Source of the DNA: Progne subis subis
Taxonomy: Eukaryota > Chordata > Aves > Passeriformes > Hirundinidae
NCBI GenBank assembly: GCA_022316685.1
Contig: JAKJHU010000023.1
Location: 3,025,192-3,089,191, forward strand
DNA length: 64,000 bases
Reading direction: 5' to 3'
Shown: piece by piece, positions 1-11,300 of the stretch
Layout of the letters: every line of letters begins with the position of its first letter
Position numbering within the stretch: position 1 is the stretch's first letter
Program-made: the position numbers and the translations under genes
Notes under the pieces: generated by a model
Database searches by the model: none
What the model saw: the letters and a program-made list of their open reading frames with translations, nothing else
Told to the model about the DNA's origin: nothing

Positions 1-309
1 CCCTACCTCTGCTTGATCTGTCTATTTTTACCAGGTCTCCTGAAAGGACTTAAGAGGCTGCTGCTCTGGATCTGCATATTCATTGTTCTCATTGCTCATC
101 AAGGAACTCAGACCTCCCGTCCCTCCTAGGGAGAAGGAAGAAGCATGCAAATTGTTCAAAGCTGATTTTTTATTCTGGAAACACACACCTACTTCTTTCT
201 CACTGAAGCTGATGATAATGTTAAAATACAGTTAAAATCCTTTTCTGAATGAAGACATTCCCTTTAATCAGAGCTATTACATCCAGCACTTTGTCCTGGT
301 GGTGTTGTG

Positions 310-311
<2 letters not shown>

Positions 312-348
<37 letters not shown>

Positions 349-397
349 TTTGTTTGTTTGGTTTTTTTTTTGTTTTGTTTTGTTTTGTTTTTTTTTT
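312..397. repeat. T-rich run: 36 T, then TTTG/TTTTG units
   Basis: 36 consecutive T (312-347), then GTTTGTTTGTTTG and TTTTG-type units. The rest of positions 1-825 shows no gene. Confidence 0.95.
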
Positions 398-824
398 AAA
401 TGTGCTTGTCCTTAAAGAAAAAATGCACTGTCAGGGAAATATATCCTTTCCTGTCCTTCAGCTAAAAGATGGGAAAAGCACAAGATGAAATACAACAAAA
501 GTAATGACATGACATATTTTAATTTACAGATATGTATTTATCTTAAATAAAAATTAAATTATAAATAAAATAATGATAAACTATTCCCTTATAGGTTTTT
601 TTTTTATGTTCTTAAGATATCAAATGTAATCAATGGTTTTGTTTAATTGCAAAATCAAATTTCAAATAGAGATGCAGTAGCAGATCCCAACAAATAGATG
701 CCTTTGCTTTAAACTCCAGCTTTATTCCATAGAAAAGATGCATCAGTGTTTCAGTTCTGGAGGAAAGGAACTTATAAACTGTCAGGAAACTTTGATGTAT
801 CTTGTAGAATTTAAAGTAATGGAA

Positions 825-1190
825 TTATAGAGTGGTTTATGTTGGAAGGGGCCTTAAAGGTGATCCACTTCCAACCCTCCTGCCCCAGACAGGGACACCT
901 TTCACTATCCCAGGTTGCTCAGGGCCCTATCCTGCCTGTCCTTGGATACTTCCAAGGGTGTGGCACACACAGCTTCTCTGGGAAACCTGTGCCAGTGCCT
1001 CACCACCCTCACAGGGAAGAATTTCTTCCTAATATCTGTTTTAAACCTCCCTTTTCTCACTTTAAAATCATTGCCCTTTGTCCTGTTGCTCTGTCCCCAT
1101 ATAAAAAGTTCCTCCCCCTACCTTTCATAAGCCCACTTAAGGTACTGGAATGCCACACTGAAGTCTCTTTTTCTTCTCCAGGCTGAAAAG
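825..1190 (-). mobile_element. CR1 LINE 3' fragment
   Basis: Recognisable CR1 3' region in reverse orientation: ATTATAGAGTGG, GTTGGAAGGGGCC, TTCACTATCCCAGGTTGCTC, CCTCACCACCCTCACAG, TTTCTTCCTAATATCTG and TTCTCCAGGCTGA. It is 5'-truncated as usual for CR1. Confidence 0.88.
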
Positions 1191-1289
1191 CCAGTAACTT
1201 TCTTTCTCTTAAAATCAAACTAAAACTTTTTCTGAGTCGCATTTACTAAGACCACAACAAGAAAAAAATTTCCCTGATCAAGTTAATAT

Positions 1290-2240
1290 AAGAACACAAC
1301 TATTGTCCAATAAATGCAGAATTTGTAGCCATTGTTTGAGGATTGTGCTTGGGCAGGAGCAGGGTAAATCCTGTGTGCACCACTGCTGTGGGAGGCCCAT
1401 GTCAGGCTGAAAGGGTGACTGGAGTGAGGGATTGACAGCTGCTTCTTCATTTCAGTCCCCACACCATCATCATCTTCCCGCCAGCAGCCCTCAACTCTGC
1501 TTTGCCAACATGCCTGAAGCAAGTGGTGGAATGGGGTGCGCACACACCCTCGCCAGTGACACCCCCCTGGAATGGGGTGCGCACACACCCTCGCCAGTGA
1601 CACCCCCCTGGAATGGGGTGCGCACACACCCTCACCAGTGACACCCCTCAAACCTGCTCTCCTCAGCCTGCTGAAGCCTGTAGGATGACTGGACACCAGT
1701 GCCAGGTGCCACCGACCACCAGAGGCCCCTGAGGGTCTTTGGGGTGCCATGACCTTCCTCAACAAAGCGCCTTTAAAAAGGCACCTTGGGTCTCAGAGGT
1801 ACAGGCAGTCCCCTGTGATTTAGCTCCCTTGTGATGATTGCCAGGGCAACCGAGCCCCAACAGCTCAAGTGATTTCAGTGGGACAGAGGCTGCAAAGGCA
1901 GCCTGGCTCCTCTTCAGGCGGTGCAGGAACGAAAGGCAGGAGGCAGTTCTTGGTCTCCCAGGGCTTCTCCATTCTTCAGAAGCAGCCCACCAAAACATGC
2001 TGACGCGCTTGAGTGCCCTGTTTTTATGCTGAACTAGAGGGGTGGGGGTTACAACATGGGCCAATAGCAAATGGAATTGGAGAAACAACTAATCAGAGGA
2101 AGGATCCAAATCTTATCAATGGGGGAACAGAAAAACCAGGAAGTGAGGGTTTGACCAATGAGGGTTGAGGAATTTGCATGGGTGGCAAGTGGTTATGGGG
2201 TTTCTTCACACTTTGCTCCCCCTAAACTGGAGGTGGCCTT
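1290..2240 (-). mobile_element. Possible degenerate LTR-type sequence
   Basis: On the minus strand this stretch has several CCAAT motifs (for example near 2156 and 2072) and then a TATA-like CATAAAAACAGGGC (plus about 2018-2031), an order like an LTR promoter. No ends or duplications were identified. The 41-bp tandem repeat lies within it. Confidence 0.25.
1528..1650 (+). repeat. 41-bp tandem repeat, 3 copies
   Basis: Three near-identical 41-bp units starting at 1528, 1569 and 1610, each beginning GGAATGGGGTGCGCACACAC. The third unit has one substitution (CTCACCAG for CTCGCCAG) and a changed 3' end. 41 is not a multiple of three, so coding is unlikely. Confidence 0.92.
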
Positions 2241-2807
2241 CCCTGATATACTCCTATGGAGTAGGTCTGCTTACCTATTCTTTGTTTTCTTTATGGGAGA
2301 GTGTACTCCTGTGTGAAGCCCCAGGGATTTCCAGAGCCAGGCAGTGGGAAGTGCCTCCAAGCTCTGCCCTGCTCAGCTGCTCCTCAGTCTTGGCAGCCAG
2401 GAGTAACCCACACGCTGCACAAAAGCCACAGAGCAAGTCCTGTGCCTGTGGCCACCACACAGGATTTTCTGGGAACAGAGCTACCAAAACCTCCAGTGGG
2501 TAATCTTGTCACTTCTGCTTTCACCCTCTGCACTTCATAGTGTGCTGGGGTGTAACCAGCTATGGCTCCTACCCCTAATGCACTATGCCTGATGAACTCT
2601 GGATGGTGGTTCTCAGCAGCCAGCAGGGTGTCAGATAAGGGAAAGAGTCTCTGTCTTCACAAATTCATTCAGCTGTGATAGCTACAGCCAGCCCAAGGGG
2701 CTCATCTCTGCTGATGGCCCCTAATGGTTCAAAGGCCCTGGTGGGCAGCTGTAGCCACCAGGGCCATCAAGGAGTCCTCAAAATATCCTGTAACTCAGTG
2801 GATTGCA

Positions 2808-3040
2808 TCATTCCATTGCAAAATTCCCTGCCCTGGGGGAGATCCTGAACCTTCCTGTCTGTGTTTGACCATATATAATCTGGGCACTTTGGGGATTTGG
2901 AACAGCCACACTGGGCAGATCCAGAGGAGAGCCAGCCCTTCCACAGGAGGATCACTGCTTTTGACAAGACTTCAACAGCTCTGCAGCCATCACCCTGACC
3001 ACCATTTCTCCTGCTGGCTTTCTTTCAAACGAGCCAGGCC
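2808..3040 (+). repeat. Retroelement segment, copy A
   Basis: Matches copy B (4702-4873 plus later blocks) at roughly 80% by eye. Shared stretches include CTGAACCTTCCTG, TTGGAACAGCCAC, CAGATCCAGAGGAG and CCATTTCTCCTGC. It ends in a purine-rich stretch shortly before the LTR at 3084, so it may be the 3' internal end of the element. Confidence 0.65.
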
Positions 3041-3083
3041 AGAGGGAAAAGGAAACAAAGCAACAGGCGTGGTGGTGCGTTTT

Positions 3084-3682
3084 TGTTAAGTTGTCGTGAA
3101 GTTATTTTCCCATTTTCCCCCTGCTATGTTTGATATTGTCCAGGTTATCTTTTTCCTCACCCAGTTGTCCATCACTCCCTAGACCTGCCTTTTACCCCAC
3201 CTACATAATTGTCAATCCTCCCTAATCCCTGTCGGTCCTTGTTCTCCCAACCCCCTGCCAAAGCCCTGCCTGGGAATTTCCCTATTCCACAAGGCCCCAT
3301 TGACCCATGCAACCCTTTCCACTCCCATTGTCTTTCCTATTTGTTGTCATATTTTGAGCCCCTCCATAATCCCCTCCCTGTTGTATCCCTGATTGATTGA
3401 AGAATTGTACCCTCCCCCTGTACCTCCCCTGTTAAAAAGGCTGTGCAGGACACTGATTTCAGCTTTTCCTCACTGCCCCTCTCAGGGAATAAACTTCTTT
3501 GAGAGGCACATGGAAGGCTCCTCCCTGTTCTTGGCCCTGATCCTGGACAGTGTACCACCAGCTGCTGTGGAGAGCAGGGACAGCCCCACTCTGCACCACC
3601 CCTCGGACCAAAGCCAGACCTGGGGCTGCCGCTCCTGGCATAGACCGGGGAGCGAGAGCCAGCTCAGGGGATTTCTCCAACA
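3084..3682 (+). mobile_element. LTR of an endogenous retroelement (probable)
   Basis: About 600 bp beginning TGTTAAGTTG and ending near CCAACA. It contains a TATA-like GTTAAAAAGG (3433-3442) and an AATAAA polyadenylation signal (3488-3493), spaced as in a retroviral U3-R-U5. The overall sequence resembles songbird LTRs from memory; no family name is claimed. It lies directly upstream of the PRPF38A retrocopy. The boundaries are estimates and no target duplication was found. Confidence 0.6.
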
Positions 3683-3866
3683 ACTGTCCACACAAACCAT
3701 CACTGAGCCAGCACAGCCTAAGCCAGCAGCAGTCAACCCCGTTCTGAAGAGGAAACCCCAGCCCAGAGCAGCCTGCACAGTGACTGAGGAGGAGGAAGGC
3801 AGTGTGGCCCCTCAGGGAGGGGAGCGGAGTTGGAGCTGCTGTGAGCAGGGCTGTCCAGCACCCTCC

Positions 3867-4706
3867 ACGGCCAACACATGGTGAAGGACACGCTCAGCAT
3901 CCACGACACCGATCCACAGAACCTGGGGGAGAAGATCATCCACACCCACATCTACGAGTCCAAGTAGTGGAAGGAGGAGCGTTTTGGCCAAGCTGGTGGT
4001 GGACAAGGCCATGGAAATGGAGTACATGGGAGGTGTCTGTGGAAGGAACATTAAACCCACGGCCTTCTTGTGCCTGATGCTGCAGCCCGAGGACATCATC
4101 GTGGAGTTCATAAGGAACGAGGACTTGAAGTACATGTGAATGCTTGGAGCGCTGTACGTGAGGCTGACAGGCTCTGCCAGTGACTGCTACAAGTACCTGG
4201 GACCACTGTACAATGACTGTTGGAAAATAAAATGTCAGCACAGACAGGGGAATCTGAGCTGATGTGCATGGATGAATGTATTGGATGAGCTGCTCCATGT
4301 ACACGATATCATCCTGCCTCGACTGCAGAAACAGTATGTTCTGGAAGGAGCTGAGCAGCTCGAGCCTTGTGTTAGTGCTCTGGAAGAAGATATCGATGAT
4401 GCACAATCTAGTGAGAAGCAGGAAGAGGAAGATGAAAAGCTGGAATCAATCTCATCTCCAGACTACTGGAGGAGAGGGTACAGGGACTTGGACAAACCTG
4501 GCAGATCTCCAGTGGTGCAGTACTGGTGGAGCTGGAGTAGGTCTGCAAGAAGGCACAGGCGTTCTCCAAAGCCAAGCAGCCCCCTTGCTGTGCCAGGAGA
4601 GGGATCGCAGCAAAAACCCGAGATGGCACCGGAGCAGGTCCCAGGAGAGGTTAAGATTTAGATCAAGATCTAAATCTCCAGCACATCATCCTAGTCACAG
4701 ACACAT
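3867..4706 (+). pseudogene. PRPF38A: PRPF38A retrocopy (processed pseudogene)
   Basis: An intronless, decayed copy of pre-mRNA splicing factor 38A, a spliceosome component. Recognisable pieces in order: VKDTLSIHDTDPQNLGEKII, HTHIYESK, KAMEMEYMGGV, EDIIVEFIRNEDLKYM, MLGALYVRLTG, SDCYKYLGPLYND, DIILPRLQKQYVLEGAEQLE, then the acidic VSALEEDIDD and the start of the Arg/Ser-rich tail (SRSKSP). The start codon is ACG (3867). A one-base deletion follows almost at once, there is a TAG at 3965-3967 (Tyr to stop) and TGA at 4137-4139, and a small deletion lies near 3985. It stops inside the RS tail with no 3' UTR or poly(A) and runs straight into retroelement sequence. It cannot encode a full protein. 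Confidence 0.9.
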
Positions 4707-5518
4707 TCCACTGTGACATTCCCTGCCTGGGGGGAGGAACTGAACCTTCCTGCCTGACTCTGACCATATACAATCTGGGTGCTTTGGGACTTGGAACAGC
4801 CACAACCACTGGACAGATCCAGAGGAGGACCCAAACTTCCACAGGACCACTGCTTTCAACGAAGACTGCAATCAATGATTGAGAGAGAGACAGGGAAGAC
4901 TGATTGGTGATCAGAATCCGTTTTTTACTGTGAGCTACATGTGCTTATATACCATTCTAGGAAGGTTAGTAATTTTTTACTACAATGATTAGGTTAAACA
5001 TCACACAAACATATATTTTGCAACATCTTTTGCTTGCAGGGGTTGATTCAATCTTCTTTTCCAGTCACCAATCTTGATCCAGTCTTCAAAGCTCTGTTTG
5101 TTGTTGCCAAGGCACCTTGGTTATCAATCTGCCTGTGCTGATTAAATCCACATCCTATCCCTAGAGTCTGCGACCATCACTTCACCAGGAGTGCAACTAC
5201 TGCTTAATTGGACTGTGACCACCACCCTTGCCCTGATCAACTGGGTGCCCAGGCTGTACTCTGACTTGGTGTGTTTAAACCAGCTTCTCTGTATCATTGC
5301 ATTTATTGTAATTCTATTATATTGTAACGCTGACCTGAAATCTCTCTCAAGGTACTTGTGTGGGGTCCATTTCTCCTGCAGGTTTACTTTCAAACCAGCA
5401 CATTGGGTTATGAGCAGGAGAAATAAAGACGTCATTGGGCACTGCCAAGCTGCTCCAACGACTGAGGAAAATAAGGAGAAGACAGTCTGTCTTGATCCCC
5501 ACTCACAGTCTTGGTAAC
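4702..5518 (+). repeat. Retroelement segment, copy B (interrupted)
   Basis: The second copy of the segment seen at 2808-3040. It begins exactly where PRPF38A homology ends. Similarity to copy A runs to about 4873, is interrupted by an extra block (about 4874-5165), and returns around 5166-5180 and 5368-5400. It is cut at 5518 by the solo LTR. Confidence 0.6.
4874..5165 (-). mobile_element. Possible short LTR or insertion inside copy B
   Basis: A block of about 290 bp present in copy B but absent from copy A. Read on the minus strand it has TATATAAG (plus 4944-4951) and then a CT-rich CTGTCTCTCTCTC stretch, as in a compact LTR promoter. I could not find matching target duplications or firm ends, so the LTR assignment is tentative. 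Confidence 0.35.
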
Positions 5519-6103
5519 TGTGAGGGTCGAGAGTTTTCTTCTCACACAAAGTCCTGTACCAGGGTTAAAAGATGAATGGAACTTGCAGCTTTTTGGTCTT
5601 TAGAGATGTTTATTCGGTTTCTTATCTTAAGCTGCTAACAGCGCTGGAAAACACAGCTGGCAAGAACCCCAGCCAGAGAATTCCAAGGTCTTTTAAAGGT
5701 TTCTAGTCCAATTAACTCTTAAAATGTACTATACTTACAGTTTTGTGCCAATAATCATTACCTATTCTAAACACACAATTTCTGCATCAAACCCATTCTA
5801 CCAATGTCTCTGTGCCACCATCACAGCAGAAAATAGAGTAGAAGAAGATGAGACACTGCCCCAAATCCTCCATCTTGCTCTCATCTATCTCCATACTAAA
5901 ACCCCCAAAACTACACATTTTCACCCTGTGACAAAATAAACTACTATTTATTTCAAATCTACATTGCTTTTAATTCATCTCTAAGTGTTGGAAATTTTTT
6001 CCCTGGACTAAGGTCAAAGGCAGTGCTTTCCTGGGGTCACAGCCAGGGTCTCAGACCTCCCAGGGCAGCTCAAAGGATTTTCCATGAGTCCTGGACTCCA
6101 ACA
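5519..6103 (-). mobile_element. Solo LTR with 5-bp target-site duplication
   Basis: 585 bp. On the minus strand it starts TGTTGGAGTCC and ends ACCCTCACA, with canonical TG...CA ends. It is flanked on both sides by GTAAC (plus strand 5514-5518 and 6104-6108), a perfect 5-bp target duplication. In the minus reading a TATA-like TTTAAAAG (plus about 5692-5699) precedes an AATAAA (plus 5609-5614). No internal retroviral sequence remains, so it formed by LTR-LTR recombination. It is younger than copy B, which it interrupts. Confidence 0.85.
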
Positions 6104-6792
6104 GTAACTACTGGGGTAAACCTTTCATTAGATTGATTCATGGCCCTAGGCGATGAGTCAAAACCTAGGCATGTGCCCATATCCCCAAAACTTCTTCACT
6201 TATCCCCACTTTCTCTAATGAAGTTTCAGTGTCTGAAAATGAGCAAAGAAGTTTTTCAGACATAAATTTGGTCACTCATGAGCAAAGTAGACCAGAGGAA
6301 ACCCCAAAGACATTTAGAGACCCACTACAAAATATTTGTCCTGAAGGAGCTACGTAAAGATCACTTGGGTCATTTTATACGACTATTCAGGGCTTGGAAT
6401 AGAAACATTCGCAGCAAAAGTTTTTTCTAACCAGCAATTAAATTCTGGTGTTTTAACTGCCTTTGGGGTATTTTAGACAAGCTTTGCTCATTAGCCTCAT
6501 CAGGAGCAGCAGGAGAAGAATGAAGGTTATTTTGAAACTAAAATGATCACTGGAAGGAAAAGCACACAGGCTCAAAACTTAATCTGGAGCGGATGGCTCA
6601 TCACAGTTAATAGGTAATAGATCTGTGACAGAATATAAATAATCCAAGTCCCACCATGCAGTCTGGGAAGCACAATAATTGCCAGGAGTTTATGTATTCA
6701 TCCACCTACTCACATTTTGATTTTAGAATAATTTGTGAACTTCTTGCATTCTAATAATGAACTGCTGAATTCACTTTTTGTGCCCCCAACAG

Positions 6793-6828
<36 letters not shown>
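6793..6828. repeat. Poly(A) run, 36 nt
   Basis: Uninterrupted A run with no retroposed gene recognised upstream of it. Confidence 0.95.
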
Positions 6829-6830
<2 letters not shown>

Positions 6831-8245
6831 GAACTACAATTCTTCAATGATTCATCATGTTCCAGATCAAATCCTAAAAAGCAGAAAATACCATTGAATT
6901 TTAAAAAGGAGTCAAAAATAAAAATCACCTATTTTACATATTACAACTGCATGAAGCATTATAACTGTAAGATTTTCTTTCAACATCTCACAAAGGGAGG
7001 CAATGGAAAAATAATAAACTTCAAGTAGAATAATCCTGACATACTCACACTACATCACAGGGAAAAGGAAAAGATACCTAAAGAGAAGGTAACAGCTTGA
7101 AACCCAAAGACCTTCTATCTGAGAGCTGTCTTCCAAAGTCCAATTAGAGGACATAAATATGCTGCCAAGTCCAACAAAACAAACACTACATTATTTGAAA
7201 AACAGAATTATATTTATCTTCACCTTGAAGCTTGAAAAGAGGTGAAAAGTAGAAACTATAAAACACATACATATACACATAACTATACCTGCAACTGATA
7301 TCTTTAATCCAGAACTCTAAGCACTGAGTATTAAAATAATTACAGTTAACAAAAGTAATCCCCATAAGTGGAAAAGTGATGCCTAGGGAAGGAGAAAATG
7401 GAAAAGCAAAAAATCAGTGGCTGAAAAACCAGTTGTAGTCCCCTGGAGGAAGAGAATAAACCCTTTATCCTGCCTGTGTTCCTTGGGATATGCACCCACC
7501 TCATTTGGTAAATGCACCATCCTTGGGACAATGGTGAGACCTCAGGCCTTTCCTCACCAATTAAAGGCTGGCAATAACAGAGGAAGCTGGTGGCACTGAA
7601 AAACATCCACCCCCATCCCTCTGGGATCAGCAATTTATTAATTAAGTGCTTTACCTTCCACCACAGAACCACAGCTGCATCACTGAAACTTGTTTGGGGC
7701 ACAGCTGTAAATAATGAAATGCCAGGAGCTGTGACTCATTTATTGATCATCCAGGAGTGCCACCGGGGGCTCTTCCTGATGCATAATATAAAGAGCAGCA
7801 GGGTCACCTATTGTCGAAGGAATGAGCAGTAATCAGGAGAAAAGCACATATCAGATGAAGGAGTATGGGAGAGCAGGGGAGTTCATCTTTAATATAGGAC
7901 TGGGTATAGTAATATCCAGATAACACAGGATCCTGGCCATGGGAGGGAACAAATAGAGACAGGCTGATAATTCTTCTGTTTTGTGACCTTTTCCAGACAT
8001 ATCCTTAAGGATGGCATTTTGTCTCTGACTGGAGCTAACCCTGCAAAATCTGGTCTTCAGCTATTGGACTGCCCCAAAGAAATTCCTCTTTGCTTGACAA
8101 CAACTCCCTCCTGGGGAGGGCAACAAGCAGCAGCTGCTGCAAAAGACAGAGCCTTTCCCTTTCTTATTTGTCAAAAACCATCAAAATTTCTTTATCTGCA
8201 AAGGCAAGGATAAAAAGTAGTAGAGAGGAAGACAAGGCCACACAC

Positions 8246-8394
8246 ACAAAAAAAAAAAAAAACCCCACAAAAACAAAACAAAAAAAACCACAAAAAGCCC
8301 CAAAACAACAACAACAACAACAACAACAACAAAAAAAAAAAAAAAAAAAAAAAACCACAAAAAAACCAAACAAACAAAAAAAAAACCCCCATTT
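8246..8394. repeat. A-rich low-complexity block with (CAA)n
   Basis: A runs with scattered CC, a CAA triplet repeat (about 8305-8331) and a longer A run. The open frames here (poly-K/Q on plus, poly-F on minus) are artefacts of composition. Confidence 0.9.
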
Positions 8395-11300
8395 CTGTTT
8401 GTCTTTCCTCCTGCCACTGGATCACAGAAAGGAAGACAAACAGATCTGAGATAAGAGGAGGAAAACGTCCCCTTGGATGTGCAGCACACAGCCTGCCTTC
8501 TGCTCCAGCGGTGGCTTTGGGGCAGGGCAAGGGGGGAACGAGGGCTCTGCAGAGCAGAGTGCACAGAGCCATCGTGGAGATAAGAGTCATTGGTGGAAAA
8601 AGAGGGAACATAATAGAAGTCTGTCCTTTTGATATCGAAGTTGCAGCTCCATTTGTGGATGAGCCAGGAGTGAGGGGATTTGGTCACACATGATGTAGAA
8701 AAGCTTCTCTCACATTTTTTTGATGTGGTTCAGACTAAAAAACAACCCAGAAGAAAAGCAAATCTGCTGAGCATCACACACCAGTGTCTTGCTTGACAAC
8801 ACATAGAAGGAAACCTCCAAAAATCCAGCTTCATTTTGCCAGAAAGCTGTAATTGGGAGTCAGTTAAGGGAGAACAGGGAAAATAAAGCTATGGCTCTGA
8901 AAAGGAGGCAGAAAGGAGGAGGAAGTGAAATGGAAATGATGAAAGCACCACCTCCACTTTCAAGCCATTAATGATACCCAGCTGTTTTTCACCACTGAGA
9001 ATATTACTTTCCTCCCTCTGAAAGTTAAGCTAATGCATTCTATCAAACAGGAAAGAATTTGAAGTGAGTAATATCCACTCTTGTGCAGAGAGGTTTTGGC
9101 ATGGTGTTTTCATCCTTCTTCCTACTCTATCAGCACAGCAGCAGAGAAAGCCATATTGACTAAGTAGTTTTACACGATTAATGCAATTTGCTCACTGGCA
9201 TTTTCATTAAAATCCTTTTGCCAAGATTTAATTATAAAAGTTGGTGGTTTCCTTTTACATACTGAAATAAATTTTAATTAAAACTTTTGTAGTGCTTGAA
9301 GTCCACTTCCTTTACACAATTTGTTTGACAAATTTGATAAGCCTGAGCAATTCCGGCACTCTGGATTTTTAAATTGGCTTTGTTTTTGTCAAAGACCCTG
9401 GCAGGTTTCTAAATGCCCCCTGGGCAAAGCTGACATGATGTGAATGGCTGAATGGGAGCTGCTTGTGGCAACTTAGACCATCCTGGCTAAGGACTTGTCT
9501 TTGATCAGACTACACCTCTGCTGACACCTTTGAGAGTGAGAGCCCTGAGCAAAAGAATCCTGGTGTGATCCCAGGTGAATTATTCAATCCTATTGCAAGC
9601 CCGGAGCCTTGCTGCCTTTGAAGGTCCAAAATAATTCCTCAAAAATCCTGAAACCCTCCCAAAGTACCAGCTTGTGGTGCACACTTGGGCACGAGTTTAG
9701 GGCCAGCTGCTGGTCCCACTGCTGTGAGTCTGATCTGGAGTCATTTAAACAGGGTGTGCCCACATCAAAACAGTGAATAAACAGAAGAGAAATGAATGAA
9801 GGAAGAGAAATGAATGAAGAAGATGAGTGAATGGGATCCAGGATGATGCCAGGCTGGTGCCTGACAGATCCAGCCACAGGGTGCTGACACAAAGCCAGAG
9901 GTGTTTGCCCACCTCCTGACAATGGTGTTAAACACTCCTCGTATCCATCCAACAAGGAGCTACACAGGGACAAGTGTAATCTCACCATACATCCTCTGCC
10001 CAAAAAGATGGCCCAGATTTAACTGGCAGCAAGAATCTGCTTGGGTATGTGATGCACCAGGGTAAGAGAGCAAGACTTAGCGTGCTGCCAGCACACGGCT
10101 CTCTTTGTGAATAAACAAAGGACTTCTGTTTGTCAAACTGCCAAGTGAGAGCGCCTTTAATTATAAGTGAATTGAGCTTTCTTGAGAAATTAACACAGTC
10201 AACAAGTGTCTCTTCTTAAATTATAAACAGATGGTACTTTTCAGCAAAGGCAAAACGTAATTAGGAAAGCTCCTCCGTTCAGAAAATACAATTTGTGCTT
10301 TAACTTTTAATCAGTCAAAACTTCAGATTCAAAGCAGAACTTACCACAACCATGTGGACATATTTTGTTTTGTTTTGTTTATATTGCAGTTTATAAATTG
10401 CACAATTATTTACTATTTCAAGTCGCTTGTGGCATTAACTGAATATTAACCTGAGGTGGCACTAGCAAATGATGAAAATGTCGAAGAAGAAAAACAAATA
10501 TAGGCTTGTTGAAAATGAACATAATAATGTAATAAAAATCTATGCAAATGACTTTTGTGTATTAATATGCATTGCTAAATGATAAGCCTGACACATGGGG
10601 CCAGGAATGTACTTACTTGACTGATCAAACAGTATTTTCCTGTTTACCATCAGGACCACATTTCCTTAACATCTGCTCTGGTAAGAAAATGACAGTGGTG
10701 ACAAATCTATTTTTTGTTCTTTGGAAAATTTCCACCTTGTGGGACACTACTCAAACTCAATGAAAGGACAAAGGGGACTGAGGAATCAATCAATCTTACC
10801 TGTGCACACATCCAAAATGAAGGGATTCTGTCACCGGGGGCTTTTGTAAACTCCCACCATTAATTCTTTTCTTGCACAATTTGGAAGTTTGTCTTCACTG
10901 AAGAAAGATTAGTTTAGAATAGACTCTGTTTGTTCTTATTTGTTTAAATTAGAAGCATTATGTGACTTGCCCTGAAAAACAGGTTGTGGAAATTGCTCTG
11001 ATAACAGCCTGGTTTAGTTCAGGCCCAAGATGCCAAGGGGAACTCTGCAAAAGCCTTTCTAAATGCAGGGAACCAAGACAGCAGTAGAGCAGTTTTGTGG
11101 TACTGATACAGAGGTTTTAGATCACCCCAATGCCCGAGGAGCCAGTGAGAGCACAGCAGTGGTGTTGTGTGAGGGGTGTGCAGGCGCCACGGCAGAGCAT
11201 CCTTCTGCCCATGGCAGCACAGCTCTGCTGGCCAGGGGCTGCTGTGTGGGCCTGGCTTCAGCACTGAGCCTGGGAAACAGAGGGAGTGTTTGAATTTATA

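Noticed and set aside
8164..8687. Minus-strand frames rich in Phe and Val, and the plus-strand Lys/Gln frame
   Set aside because: Translations of an A-rich/CAA simple repeat with no conserved protein features.
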